Virus record (IMG/VR): IMGVR_UViG_3300049719_000112
Coordinates: 1 to 39,498 of that record
From: a virus
DNA: 39,498 bases
Reading direction: 5' to 3' (one strand)
Positions 22,849 through 30,219 of this stretch are shown here, in pieces; position 1 is the first letter of the stretch; each line of letters begins with the position of its first letter. The notes beneath the pieces were generated by a model, which was given only the letters and a program-made list of their open reading frames with translations, was not told where the DNA came from and did not search any database. The translations under genes and the position numbers were made by a program.

Positions 22849-23660
22849 TGATCCAGATCACCTGCCGGGTTGATACCTCAATGCTGGAGGCCGGCATTGA
22901 TTGGGCTCAGAAATACACGACGCGGACTCTGCCGCAGGCGGTCAACACAGCGCTGTATTGGGTGGCCATCAATGCGCGCGAGGGAACTCCGTTTGTCACT
23001 CAGGACAGAATCAATCAAGACATGGGGATAGTGGTGAAGACCCGCGTGCGTGGAAAGCTATTGCCATCCTCTTCAAAGCTGACAAAGAACCGCGTTGCAA
23101 GTAGTGGTAGGACCGTCAGGATTGACAATAAGGATGTCCCGCGCGCTGCCGCCATCGTCGCCGCCCGGGCCAATGCCGGTTCGGCCTACAACAAGCTGAC
23201 CACCTCTCGCTGGGCCATGACGGACAATCCGTTCAAGGGAGTATCGCGCGCGGCTGGGCGCGCCGCTATGGCCGCACTGGTGCGCGCGATGTTGGCCGCC
23301 CGCCGCGGCCAATCAACGAAATACCTATACGCCGGCTGGCTCCCGGCCATCTCGATCCTCTATCCCCACAGCGTTCAGAAGTTCATCCGTGGCGGGCCGT
23401 CGGCAAAGCGTGGCGGCAAGATCAACTTCGACCTTGGGGCAGCGCAGCCGGCGCAACCGGGTGTCCAATGCGCGGCAATGATACAGAACTCGGTCGGCAT
23501 GGTAAGCAAGACTGGGCCGAAGGCCAACGAGGCGCTGGTTAAATATGCCAGCGATGCACTACAGCGGACCATCGACAGCGAGGGCCAGAAGAACATGGAC
23601 TATGCCCTGCGAGAAATGGAAAAGGAGATGGCCGCGATGGTCAATAAGCTCTGGCGCTAG
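22848..23660 (+). CDS. Probable tail-completion / minor tail protein
   Basis: 270 aa. The opening segment MLEAGIDWAQKYTTRTLPQAVNTALYWVAINAREGTPFV resembles the helical N-terminus of gp10/minor-tail type proteins at the head-tail junction. Basic middle with Gly/Ala-rich stretches and a helical C-terminus (YALREMEKEMAAMVNKLW). Overlaps the upstream gene by one nucleotide. Last morphogenesis gene before the regulatory island. Confidence 0.5.
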   Translation: MIQITCRVDTSMLEAGIDWAQKYTTRTLPQAVNTALYWVAINAREGTPFVTQDRINQDMGIVVKTRVRGKLLPSSSKLTKNRVASSGRTVRIDNKDVPRAAAIVAARANAGSAYNKLTTSRWAMTDNPFKGVSRAAGRAAMAALVRAMLAARRGQSTKYLYAGWLPAISILYPHSVQKFIRGGPSAKRGGKINFDLGAAQPAQPGVQCAAMIQNSVGMVSKTGPKANEALVKYASDALQRTIDSEGQKNMDYALREMEKEMAAMVNKLWR

Positions 23661-23711
23661 AACGCCACCAGCGCCAGAAAACAGAACAGCCTCCCGATGA
23701 CCGAGAGGCTG
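23651..23711. repeat. Two adjacent hairpins between convergent genes
   Basis: CTGGCGCT/AGCGCCAG (23651-23658 / 23670-23677) and CAGCCTC/GAGGCTG (23687-23693 / 23705-23711). They lie between the end of a + strand gene and the end of a - strand gene, so a transcription-blocking role is plausible, but neither has a T-run. Confidence 0.5.
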
Positions 23712-23736
23712 GCGGCGGTTCGTGTGGAGCGTCTGG

Positions 23737-23880
23737 TTAGGACTTCGGACGGGCTTTCTCTGGCCACCGCTTGGCGCGTGCGAGCGCGAGACGCTGCTTG
23801 CGGCGCTCTAGCTCGGCGGGTGTGTAGGACTTGGGGACGCCCCTCGCGAGACGCCCGAGGGCTTGCGCAGCGCGATTCAT
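23737..23880 (-). CDS. Tiny basic LGRL-type protein, copy 1
   Basis: 47 aa: MNRAAQALGRLARGVPKSYT, then PAELERRKQRLALARAKRW and a short tail. A closely related gene is at 38172-38354 on the same strand (the first 18 residues identical; DNA also similar). A looser relative is at 25110-25250. Together they resemble a very common family of small LGRLGG…TPEQ…AARW proteins of unknown function. Start overlaps the stop of the upstream - strand gene (ATGA), so the two are co-transcribed. Confidence 0.7.
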   Translation of the reverse strand: MNRAAQALGRLARGVPKSYTPAELERRKQRLALARAKRWPEKARPKS

Positions 23881-24083
23881 GCGGCCTCCGGGCGAGTGCC
23901 GCAATTTGGGGTCATGGAGCAGCAGAGACTCCAGAGCCCAATCTGGCGATCCTCATCGTCCGCTGGTCGCCCACAGAGCGTCGCAAAGGCGATCTCCAGA
24001 TCGTTCTCATCTATCTCTTGATTTTCGTCCTGGTCATAAACCCATTCCGTTGCCTGCGCTACAGCCATAGTATTATTTTTCAT
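23877..24083 (-). CDS. Small acidic protein, minus-strand operon
   Basis: 68 aa from ATG 24083 (a GTG at 24089 is also possible). Acidic first half (VYDQDENQEIDENDLEIAF) and four Cys towards the end (LCGR, LCCSM, NCG). No family. Overlaps the tiny basic gene downstream by 4 nt. Together an acidic/basic pair behind a palindromic operator, a layout seen in toxin-antitoxin or repressor modules, though nothing in the sequence proves that. Confidence 0.55.
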   Translation of the reverse strand: MKNNTMAVAQATEWVYDQDENQEIDENDLEIAFATLCGRPADDEDRQIGLWSLCCSMTPNCGTRPEAA

Positions 24084-24086
24084 ACC

Positions 24087-24179
24087 CACATAATCTCACA
24101 ACAGCTTATGTGACGCAACGGAACAATCTCAGTATAATTGCGCTCCGGATGGCCGTATGGCATAAGATATGCGCTTATG
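24087..24179 (-). promoter_or_regulatory. Operator-like palindromes upstream of the minus-strand operon
   Basis: CACATAA (24087-24093) and TTATGTG (24106-24112) form an exact inverted repeat. CATAAG (24161-24166) and CTTATG (24174-24179) form a second with the same CATAA/TTATG half-sites. On the minus strand a weak -35/-10 pair (TTGCGT, 17 bp, GATTAT) overlaps the first, ending just before ATG 24083, so binding there would block transcription. Confidence 0.6.
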
Positions 24180-24187
24180 TTAGTCCT

Positions 24188-24244
24188 AACGCAGAACTCA
24201 CCGACCGGCGCGGAGCCGGTTCGGTGGAGTGATTTGTTCTGTGT
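24188..24244 (-). other. attC-like imperfect palindrome
   Basis: Read on the + strand: CAGAA (24192-24196) pairs TTCTG (24237-24241); CT pairs AG; CACCG (24199-24203) pairs CGGTG (24222-24226); CCGGC (24205-24209) pairs GCCGG (24215-24219) with a 5-nt loop. The right arm keeps one extra T, one extra G (24227) and a 7-nt unpaired spacer, the design of folded integron attC sites. On the minus strand it reads AACAAATCACTCCACCG…GGTGAGTTCTGCGTTAGG, like environmental attC sites. The core boxes do not fully match the consensus. Confidence 0.55.
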
Positions 24245-24302
24245 CCGGTCGAATTGATGCAAAACCCCAATGAAAGCGGGTCAAAATAAATGAAAATAGT
24301 TG

Positions 24303-24330
24303 TTGCAATACCTAGCGATAGGTATATAGT
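24303..24330 (+). promoter_or_regulatory. Strong sigma70-like promoter for 24337-25126
   Basis: TTGCAA (24303-24308), a 16-bp spacer and TATAGT (24325-24330). Transcription would start near 24337, on or next to the ATG, so the first gene may be read from a leaderless or nearly leaderless mRNA. Confidence 0.7.
24308..24325. promoter_or_regulatory. Palindromic operator between -35 and -10
   Basis: ATACCTA-GCGA-TAGGTAT: perfect 7-bp arms filling the promoter spacer, the textbook position for a repressor. The binding protein is not identified. Confidence 0.75.
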
Positions 24331-24336
24331 GGGGGT

Positions 24337-24618
24337 ATGAAAAGAAACATTACAGACCCGTGCAAAAGCTCACTGTTCCTCAACAACGATGGAGCCTCAA
24401 AGTGCTGGATCGAAATATCCTGCGGAATCCGAGCCGATGGCTCGACCTATCACAACACCAATGAGCGGTTTCCGCTCGACATCACCCCGTTTGGGGAAGA
24501 CGAAACCGCAATTAGAAACTACCTCGCGACCGAAGTCCGCAAGGTGGTATCTCAAACGCACGTCGAGCGCATCAGCGACGATACGCTCGAAATGCTCCCG
24601 AAAGGATTCGCGCTGTGA
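24337..24618 (+). CDS. Cassette gene 1, hypothetical
   Basis: 93 aa, starting MKRNITDPCKSSLFLNN. Mixed beta (CWIEISCGIRADGSTYH) then helix (ETAIRNYLATEVRKVVSQT). No family recognised. Placed at the predicted transcription start of the promoter above; GGGGG precedes the ATG but would be untranscribed if the start is at 24337. Its stop overlaps the next ATG. Confidence 0.6.
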   Translation: MKRNITDPCKSSLFLNNDGASKCWIEISCGIRADGSTYHNTNERFPLDITPFGEDETAIRNYLATEVRKVVSQTHVERISDDTLEMLPKGFAL

Positions 24619-24947
24619 ACGCGATTCTCTCCAAAGCCGAGTCCATCTGGAAAGAGGGACTCCCTATCCGAAGCATCACAGCTCACAATCGCGGGCACGG
24701 AAAATGGGACGTCCAGTTCGTGATCGAACTTATGCTTGGACACTACGACGAGCCTCGGGGCACCCTGAGGGGGTGGGAACGATACCCTGACCAGCACGTC
24801 GAAGCGCTCGCAAGCGAAGAGGGTATCGAGGAAATCATGCGCCAGGTCGCGGAAGCTGGCCACTCCGTGGACTTGGTGCGGTTCGATGGTTCACTCCCTC
24901 AGTATCCCCAGTTCATGACCAAACCCGTGAAGTGGTATCGCAAATGA
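24615..24947 (+). CDS. Cassette gene 2, hypothetical
   Basis: 110 aa. AHNRGHGKWDVQFVIELMLGHYDEP is beta-like; the C-terminal half is helical, ending PQFMTKPVKWYRK. No family recognised. ATGA overlaps at both ends join it to its neighbours in one operon. Confidence 0.6.
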   Translation: MNAILSKAESIWKEGLPIRSITAHNRGHGKWDVQFVIELMLGHYDEPRGTLRGWERYPDQHVEALASEEGIEEIMRQVAEAGHSVDLVRFDGSLPQYPQFMTKPVKWYRK

Positions 24948-25126
24948 ACTGTCCACACTGCGCAAAAGAAATCAATCCGGCTGCGATGCTCGGCTCAATG
25001 ACCAGTGAAAAGAAAGCAGCCTCCTCACGCGCAAACGCAAAACTCGGCGGCTGGCCGAAAGGTCGGAAGCGCAAGAAATCGCGGAAGGCTAGGACACAGA
25101 ACGCAGAACTCACCGACCGGCGCTAG
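24944..25126 (+). CDS. Cassette gene 3, zinc-type AAxxLGxxxS small protein
   Basis: 60 aa. CPHCAKEINPAAMLGSMTSEKKAASSRANAKLGGWPKGRKRK resembles the common small family with AALGRxTSxxKAAAxRxNGKKGGRPxK, here with an N-terminal CPHC knuckle. The last 9 residues are encoded by the 24-bp repeat and so may have been replaced by recombination. Overlaps convergently with the minus-strand gene at 25110. Confidence 0.6.
   Translation: MNCPHCAKEINPAAMLGSMTSEKKAASSRANAKLGGWPKGRKRKKSRKARTQNAELTDRR
25100..25123. repeat. Second copy of the 24-bp direct repeat (first at 24188-24211)
   Basis: Identical over 24 bases to the left arm of the attC-like palindrome, in the same orientation, 912 bp away. The two copies bracket the promoter and three cassette genes. 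The right arm is missing here, so only half of the palindrome is present. Confidence 0.9.
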
Positions 25127-25250
25127 CCTTCGCTTTTGCCCACCTCGCCGCCGCCGCTTTCCTCGCCTGCTCTGGCGTTCTGGCCTTTGATTTGCCCGTC
25201 CCGGCTTTACCACCGAGACGGCCTAGAGATACGGCTGCTGGGTTTTTCAA
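25110..25250 (-). CDS. Tiny basic LGRLGG-type protein, TTG start
   Basis: 46 aa: MKNPAAVSLGRLGGKAGTGK followed by SKARTPEQARKAAAARWAKAKA. This is the ubiquitous LGRLGG…TPEQ…AARW family and a distant relative of the genes at 23737 and 38172. The only start is TTG (25250), 3 nt after the upstream gene's stop, with AGGG a short distance before. The last five residues come from the 24-bp repeat. Confidence 0.6.
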   Translation of the reverse strand: MKNPAAVSLGRLGGKAGTGKSKARTPEQARKAAAARWAKAKASAGR

Positions 25251-25253
25251 TCT

Positions 25254-25445
25254 TCAACCCTTTCTGCCTTGGCCTGTGAGGAACTCCTTGAACTGCTCCA
25301 CTGTGGCCCGCCATTGCCCGGTTTCGTTCGCGCAAATCTGCGCTGAGTGATACCCAGCCTTGCGCGCAAGCCGGTCAAGTTCAAGCCATTCCGGCGAGTC
25401 AAAGATGATCTCGCACACGGTCTTTTTGGTCTGTTCGCTCTTCAT
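25254..25445 (-). CDS. Small hypothetical, possibly DNA-binding
   Basis: 63 aa from ATG 25445 (an in-frame ATG at 25502 would add 19 residues but lies inside the 13-bp repeat). VCEIIFDSPEWLELDRLARKAG looks like a short strand plus helix; the rest (QWRATVEQFKEFL) is helical. No family. Upstream partner of the LGRLGG gene. Confidence 0.5.
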   Translation of the reverse strand: MKSEQTKKTVCEIIFDSPEWLELDRLARKAGYHSAQICANETGQWRATVEQFKEFLTGQGRKG

Positions 25446-25489
25446 ATTTTGGTTTGTTTGTTGTTTCACTGTGCTTAGACCATACCGCA

Positions 25490-25585
25490 ACCGCTTGCGC
25501 ATAGCAACGGGAATTCGCTTTTAGGGCCGGATTTATTGCGCCTGATTTGACCCGGCTGGCACGGGATACGCTACCGCTTGCGCAT
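25490..25585. repeat. 13-bp direct repeat pair in the 25446-25617 gap
   Basis: ACCGCTTGCGCAT at 25490-25502 and again at 25573-25585. On the minus strand the likeness extends to ATGCGCAAGCGGT(T/A)GCG. Located between the minus-strand pair and the + strand tail genes, so a shared operator for divergent transcription is plausible. Confidence 0.65.
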
Positions 25586-25617
25586 TGGTGCGGGGTTGAC
25601 TGGTGGCCTTTTGCGAA

Positions 25618-26148
25618 ATGGCTGCACCATTCAACCGCCTGCGCTCGAAACTCAACCGGGCCATCTGCGCCTATTTGATTAAGGAGGGGTGCGGAACTGC
25701 GGCTGACACCGCCCCCGAGAACTCCCAGCAGATCAAGTCATACCCGAATACGACGGTGCGAGCTGGCATCGCAACACCCAATCCCGCGTTGACCGGCAAC
25801 CGGGACATTCCGGTCCATATCGGCATCCGGGGCAGTGCGGTCAGAGATCCAGCCAACCTCACCGATGTGACGACAGCCCGCAAAGCTTTTGATGACCGGC
25901 TGGCCAGCGTCTATGACGCGCTGATGCAGGGGGATGGCGCAACCCTGCGGGCGACGGCGGCAGCCATCACCGCCGCGGGCCGCGCGCTGGCGATTAGCGC
26001 CCCGGGCACTAATGCCGACATGGCCGACTTCACCTGTCAGGCCTGGTATGACGGCGGCGAGGGCGATGCTGAGCCGGACCAGGAAGGAACGCGCTGGGAG
26101 GAAATACTCATCTTCCGCGCGTTCTGCGCACCTTCAAACGTGGATTGA
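25618..26148 (+). CDS. Tail-region hypothetical protein
   Basis: 176 aa from ATG 25618 (in-frame GTG 25603 possible). RSKLNRAICAYLI is helical; then Thr/Ala/Gly-rich with VHIGIRGSAVRDP. First gene of the tail block after the regulatory island. Position after head-tail joining genes fits a tail terminator or tail-completion role, but no motif proves it. Confidence 0.5.
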   Translation: MAAPFNRLRSKLNRAICAYLIKEGCGTAADTAPENSQQIKSYPNTTVRAGIATPNPALTGNRDIPVHIGIRGSAVRDPANLTDVTTARKAFDDRLASVYDALMQGDGATLRATAAAITAAGRALAISAPGTNADMADFTCQAWYDGGEGDAEPDQEGTRWEEILIFRAFCAPSNVD

Positions 26149-26150
26149 TT

Positions 26151-26513
26151 ATGGAGCAACCGAAAACCGCCGCACAGATTAACACCCCGCAGACCGGGGC
26201 AACCGATTTCACCCCGTTACCACCAGGCGCTCACCCGAGACTGGCCGCCGCGATCAAGGCAAGAGAGGAAGAGGAGAAGGCTGCCCAGGCCGGCTGGTGG
26301 AGTCTGCGCGATAAGCGGGGCTCGGTAGATGGGATCGTCAAAGCTGTTGAGTCGGCGGCCATTCCGCCGCATTGGCAGGCCGCGATCAAAGCGGAGATTG
26401 CCAACTTGATAGCAGGGACGGCGTTCAATTTCCTCTACCTCGACGTGCATTATTTCGTGGTCAAAGGCAAGGCAACGCTGCACCTGACAATCGAGCCCGA
26501 CCAGGTGCTTTAG
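26151..26513 (+). CDS. Hypothetical tail-region protein
   Basis: 120 aa from ATG 26151, with TTG 26145 as an alternative. Pro-rich N-terminus, a charged helix (AIKAREEEEKAAQAGWW) and a C-terminal beta stretch (FNFLYLDVHYFVVKGKATLHL). No family recognised. Confidence 0.5.
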   Translation: MEQPKTAAQINTPQTGATDFTPLPPGAHPRLAAAIKAREEEEKAAQAGWWSLRDKRGSVDGIVKAVESAAIPPHWQAAIKAEIANLIAGTAFNFLYLDVHYFVVKGKATLHLTIEPDQVL

Positions 26514-26535
26514 TTGACTCAGCCGAAACGGTGAC

Positions 26536-26946
26536 ATGAAGAAAGTCGTCGTCCTTTTGGCCTTGGTAGTCGGTGTTGCCGTTGTCTGGCTGGCCCATGC
26601 GGCTCCGGTAATCGTCTCGGGCTCGCCTCAGACCGTCACTGGTAGCTATGGTTCCCCGGCAACCGGCACTGGACTGGTAGCCGTCGCCTTTTTCCCCAAT
26701 CCAACCTTGCAGCAATGGTCGATTCAGCACGGAACTCTGAACAATACCAACGACATCTCGATTGGGATTTGGATCAACACGACATCGAATTTCGTGAACG
26801 CGGTTCAGATTGGAACCTGGCATCCGGCGAACACGAATGCTACGACCGAGCTCATCTACCCCTACAGCTTCACTGTCACAAACTACACCTTCCCGATCAT
26901 CTCAACCACCAACGCCCAATCCTTCTTTATCCAATACGGACAATAA
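26536..26946 (+). CDS. Signal-peptide-bearing beta protein in the tail block
   Basis: 136 aa. Clear signal peptide: MKK, hydrophobic VVVLLALVVGVAVVWL, cleavage at AHA. The mature part is Thr/Ser/Asn-rich beta structure (GIWINTTSNFVNAVQIGTW) like secreted surface proteins. Another exported-looking product among phage structural genes. Role unknown. Confidence 0.6.
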   Translation: MKKVVVLLALVVGVAVVWLAHAAPVIVSGSPQTVTGSYGSPATGTGLVAVAFFPNPTLQQWSIQHGTLNNTNDISIGIWINTTSNFVNAVQIGTWHPANTNATTELIYPYSFTVTNYTFPIISTTNAQSFFIQYGQ

Positions 26947-26947
26947 T

Positions 26948-27121
26948 ATGAGCGAGGAAACCAATCCCATTGAGTCGGCTGCGCCATCACAGCCGAATCA
27001 GAAGGAAAGAGATGCTGTTATCCGTGCGTATTTCGGAGCAAAGACGCCAGAGAAAAAGCGCGAAGTCGTTGCAGCAAACCCCTGGCTTTCTGACTGCTTC
27101 GCTTCCGTCAATCATCAATAA
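26948..27121 (+). CDS. Small hypothetical protein
   Basis: 57 aa. Polar start (SEETNPIESAAPSQPNQ), then a helix-turn pattern (RDAVIRAYFGAKTPEKKREVV). Starts 1 nt after the upstream stop. No family recognised. Confidence 0.5.
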   Translation: MSEETNPIESAAPSQPNQKERDAVIRAYFGAKTPEKKREVVAANPWLSDCFASVNHQ

Positions 27122-27124
27122 CCT

Positions 27125-27544
27125 ATGGCCATTACTCATCGCGGTAAAGCAGTTGTGGAAGGCACTGCCGGGGCCTTTGATTTGATCGTCTATCCCATCA
27201 CCCAGAAGGGTGACCTTGAAGCAAATTGGGAAGAGGAAATCGTTAAGGACGTGCATGGAGGCGACGCCGCCTGGCTGGCGCGCAATCTCCATTACCTCGC
27301 CAACTTCTCGTTTAAGGTCGTCGGTGACAGCGCAGCCAACGCCAAAGCTGGCGCGGCCATTATCGCCCCGCTCGCAACGGTCACGCTCTCGGCTTTCGAC
27401 ATCGCGGCTTTCAACGGAGTCTATCAGAATATGTCCGGCCAGAAGATTGACCTGAGCAACGTCACCGTTGCCGACATGTCCACCAAGTTCCGCCGCTACG
27501 ATGACGCCGCGCAGGCCGCGCTTGCCGCGACTGTCCCGGGATAA
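27125..27544 (+). CDS. Possible tail tube protein
   Basis: 139 aa, mixed beta and helix: MAITHRGKAVVEGTAGAFDL … LIVYPITQKGD … VTVADMSTKFRRYDDAAQ. Small, and placed just before a probable chaperone and the tape measure, the usual tube-gene position. No diagnostic motif seen, so the call rests on position. Confidence 0.45.
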   Translation: MAITHRGKAVVEGTAGAFDLIVYPITQKGDLEANWEEEIVKDVHGGDAAWLARNLHYLANFSFKVVGDSAANAKAGAAIIAPLATVTLSAFDIAAFNGVYQNMSGQKIDLSNVTVADMSTKFRRYDDAAQAALAATVPG

Positions 27545-27549
27545 TCTCT

Positions 27550-28158
27550 ATGCACGACCTGGCCCTGGCCGATGCGGCGAGGCCGGCGCCAGTCCGCATC
27601 CTTAGACTGCCGATGTTTCCCTACAGCATCGGGCATGAGATCACACTACTCTCGCAGCGCAACCCGCTACTGTTCGACGCTCCGCTCAAACAGCCAATGA
27701 CTGCGATCATCCAGGCTGCGCTGATTTGCAGCCGGACCTGGCGGCAGCAAGGCCGGCGTGAGCGCAACATGAGGCTGTGGGGATGGCTAATCCGAAAGAG
27801 CGATCCGAACGCGGAGATTGCCGCCTTCCACGCCTACCGCGCGGCGGGTAGTAGTTGTCCGCCGTCGCCCACTCAGGAAAACTACGAAATTGCCAACGGC
27901 CTGGAGCACGAGGAACAGGGCCGGGCCTTCGGCGGTAGTCACCTCGCCCGGTTGCTGGCCTACGCCGCGACGGTCCACCGCGCACTTGGGCACGAGACTC
28001 CATACGATGTGCCGATGGGTTTAGCCAATCACCTCTATCTCTCGGAGTTGGAGCTGGCCGGCAATGTGCGAATAGAGAATGAGCGCGAGGCACAGGTGAG
28101 GATTGAAATGGAGCAGCACAAGGCCGACATCGCAAAGGAGAAACAATGCCAGCCCTGA
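27550..28158 (+). CDS. Possible tail assembly chaperone
   Basis: 202 aa. ILRLPMFPYSIGHEITLLSQRNPLLF and a helical C-terminus ending in a Glu/Lys coil. Lies between the possible tube gene and the tape measure, the chaperone slot in siphoviruses, and overlaps the tape measure by 13 nt. No slippery site for a programmed frameshift was noticed. Assignment positional. Confidence 0.45.
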   Translation: MHDLALADAARPAPVRILRLPMFPYSIGHEITLLSQRNPLLFDAPLKQPMTAIIQAALICSRTWRQQGRRERNMRLWGWLIRKSDPNAEIAAFHAYRAAGSSCPPSPTQENYEIANGLEHEEQGRAFGGSHLARLLAYAATVHRALGHETPYDVPMGLANHLYLSELELAGNVRIENEREAQVRIEMEQHKADIAKEKQCQP

Positions 28159-29432
28159 CAGCCATCTTCGGCGGGAATGCCAGCGGACTGTTCAATGAAT
28201 TACGCAAGGTGCGGGCGATGGGCGCCGGCTTAGCCTCCAGCTTTTCGCATGAGATGGGGAACAAACTGCTCGGCCTGGTATCGGTTGGGGCGGTTGAGGA
28301 AGTGGTGCGGCGCACCGTCGAGTATGGAGAGCAGATTTCGATTCTCTCTCAGAGGCTTGGCATCTCAACGGATGCGGTTCAGCAATGGGACTATGCACTG
28401 AAGCAGAACGGTTCAAGCATTGAGTCCGCTGCGGGCTTCTTCGAAAAGCTGGCCACCGCGCGAAAGAAGGCGATGGACGGGCAGGCCGAATACATCGCCT
28501 CCTTCCACCGGCTCGGAATCGAAGTTGCCGATCTGAAAAGCAAACGGCTTGAAGACATCGCCGCGCAGATTGCGCGGGCGTTCCAATCGGGAGACCCACA
28601 GAAGCTGATAGCGGACCTGCGTGAGGTTGGCGGGCGCGGAGCCGGCGAGATGGTTGCCGCATTCCAGGGTGGGCTCGGTGAGCTTTTGGGATCGGCTTCT
28701 GTAATCGAGAGCGAAGTAATTGACCGGCTCCGGGAGGCAGCAGACCAGATGCATCGACTTGGATTCGAGGCCCGGAGCTTCGCTGCCCCGGCCATCGCCT
28801 GGATGGCAGAGACAGCGACAAAGGCGCTGCAAGGAATGCAGGTTGTTTGGGCGGGAATTTCAGCGGCTTGGAAGGGACAACACATTGACCTCGAACGCGG
28901 ATTGGCCGGGGCGATGGAAGCCTACCGCAAGATCACCAATGGACAGGCCGCCGACACCGACGCGCGAGGTCGGCGCAAGAATGCGGTTGGCATCGGCGGT
29001 GCCGACGCTGGCGAGGCAAAGGCCAGCAAGGCGGCCAAGGAAGAACTCAGGCTACAGGAGCGGCTGCAAAAGCTGATTGATGAGAACTACCTGAAGTCTC
29101 TAACCAAGAAAGAACGGGTAACGGAGCTATATCGTCGCAAGGAGGAAAACGACGCAATGATTGCTCAGGGTGGGCTCGTCAAAGACGCCGAGCTGCGGGC
29201 CAAAATCTATTCTGAGGAATTGACCAAACAGATAAGCGCGGCGGAAAAGGAAAGCAACACCCGAGCCCTGCGGGGCCCGCTCACGCACTTGCAGCAGATT
29301 GGAGCCTACGCTCCAGCATCAAGCACTGTGCTTGTGGATACAACCAAGAAAATGGCCCTCGACATTCGCGATCTGAAGGATCATGTGATTCGCGGCGGGG
29401 CATTTCACTCCGGGGGCCGCTCCCGCTTCTAA
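28146..29432 (+). CDS. Tail tape measure-like protein
   Basis: 428 aa, largely helical. Start ALTAIFGGNASGLFNELRKV, then repeated helices; the middle (ISILSQRLGISTDAVQQWDYALKQNG) is typical of tape measure N-terminal regions. The C-terminal half is coiled coil (LRLQERLQKLIDENYLKSL). As tape length sets tail length at roughly 1.5 angstrom per residue, a short tail of about 60 nm would result. Ends with Gly/Arg-rich RGGAFHSGGRSRF. Confidence 0.65.
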   Translation: MPALTAIFGGNASGLFNELRKVRAMGAGLASSFSHEMGNKLLGLVSVGAVEEVVRRTVEYGEQISILSQRLGISTDAVQQWDYALKQNGSSIESAAGFFEKLATARKKAMDGQAEYIASFHRLGIEVADLKSKRLEDIAAQIARAFQSGDPQKLIADLREVGGRGAGEMVAAFQGGLGELLGSASVIESEVIDRLREAADQMHRLGFEARSFAAPAIAWMAETATKALQGMQVVWAGISAAWKGQHIDLERGLAGAMEAYRKITNGQAADTDARGRRKNAVGIGGADAGEAKASKAAKEELRLQERLQKLIDENYLKSLTKKERVTELYRRKEENDAMIAQGGLVKDAELRAKIYSEELTKQISAAEKESNTRALRGPLTHLQQIGAYAPASSTVLVDTTKKMALDIRDLKDHVIRGGAFHSGGRSRF

Positions 29433-29435
29433 CCT

Positions 29436-30218
29436 ATGGGAACCATCTATCGAGGCACGCCAGTCCCGCAGATTCAGGATCAGATCTTCGACTTTGACCC
29501 GCAGCGCGGGCGCGTCTATCGCACCAACTATCGCGGCATCAGCCAAGGCCAGATGCTCTCCTATTGGGAAACCTACATCGGCCTTGGGATGGCCGCGCGC
29601 GTCACCTTCCACATGGGCGACACGGCGAGCCTTGAGGTTGAGGACTCAACGCAGGCATACACGATTGATGTCTGGCAGATTCTCGGCAACGAAGAATCAC
29701 GAGACGGCCTGAGCCATCCGGCGCTGATAGCGGCGCTGGGCAGCTCAGCGGACGATTACATCGCCCTGATGCGTGAGCACCTGGCGAACAATGACAAAGA
29801 GTCAGATGTCTTTGCAGCGGATGGCGACCTCTACGGGCTTGATGCTGCGGTCAAACGGTTCTACTCCCTCCAGGCCCGCGGCTCGACGGAATACCGGCAC
29901 GGACAGTATGTCCTTCGGCACAGCACCAACGCGCCCAATCGCTGGGCGGTAAATATTTCAGACTCTGGCGTTGACGAGGTTTACACCCCAGCGCAGCTAC
30001 TCACTGAGGTTCAGGATGGAAGCCTGTGGGTCTATCCGTTGCCGGGCCGGCTGGCCTACAAGCTTGGCGCCATTGCATCGCCAACGGCTCAGACAAACTA
30101 CCTCTGGGGCTGGCTCAAGTCAGCGAGCACCGAAACGAGCGCAGCCAATAACCGGGTGGACATCACTACGGAATATACCCTGGAACAGTTCAGCACCGAC
30201 TACTATACCGCCTATTGA
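29436..30218 (+). CDS. Distal tail protein, hypothetical
   Basis: 260 aa. Beta-rich N-terminus with QIFDFDPQRGRVYRTNYRGIS, a helical middle and a beta C-terminus. First gene after the tape measure, the usual place of distal tail or baseplate proteins. No family recognised. Confidence 0.5.
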   Translation: MGTIYRGTPVPQIQDQIFDFDPQRGRVYRTNYRGISQGQMLSYWETYIGLGMAARVTFHMGDTASLEVEDSTQAYTIDVWQILGNEESRDGLSHPALIAALGSSADDYIALMREHLANNDKESDVFAADGDLYGLDAAVKRFYSLQARGSTEYRHGQYVLRHSTNAPNRWAVNISDSGVDEVYTPAQLLTEVQDGSLWVYPLPGRLAYKLGAIASPTAQTNYLWGWLKSASTETSAANNRVDITTEYTLEQFSTDYYTAY

Positions 30219-30219
30219 G

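Noticed and set aside
23697-24113. Plus-strand frame over the small minus-strand genes
   Set aside because: The minus strand encodes a paralogue of the gene at 38172, so coding is on that strand.
24188-24244. Calling a definite integron attC
   Set aside because: Arms, bulges and spacer fit, but the right-hand core does not match GTTRRRY well and no integron integrase is in the window; kept as attC-like only.
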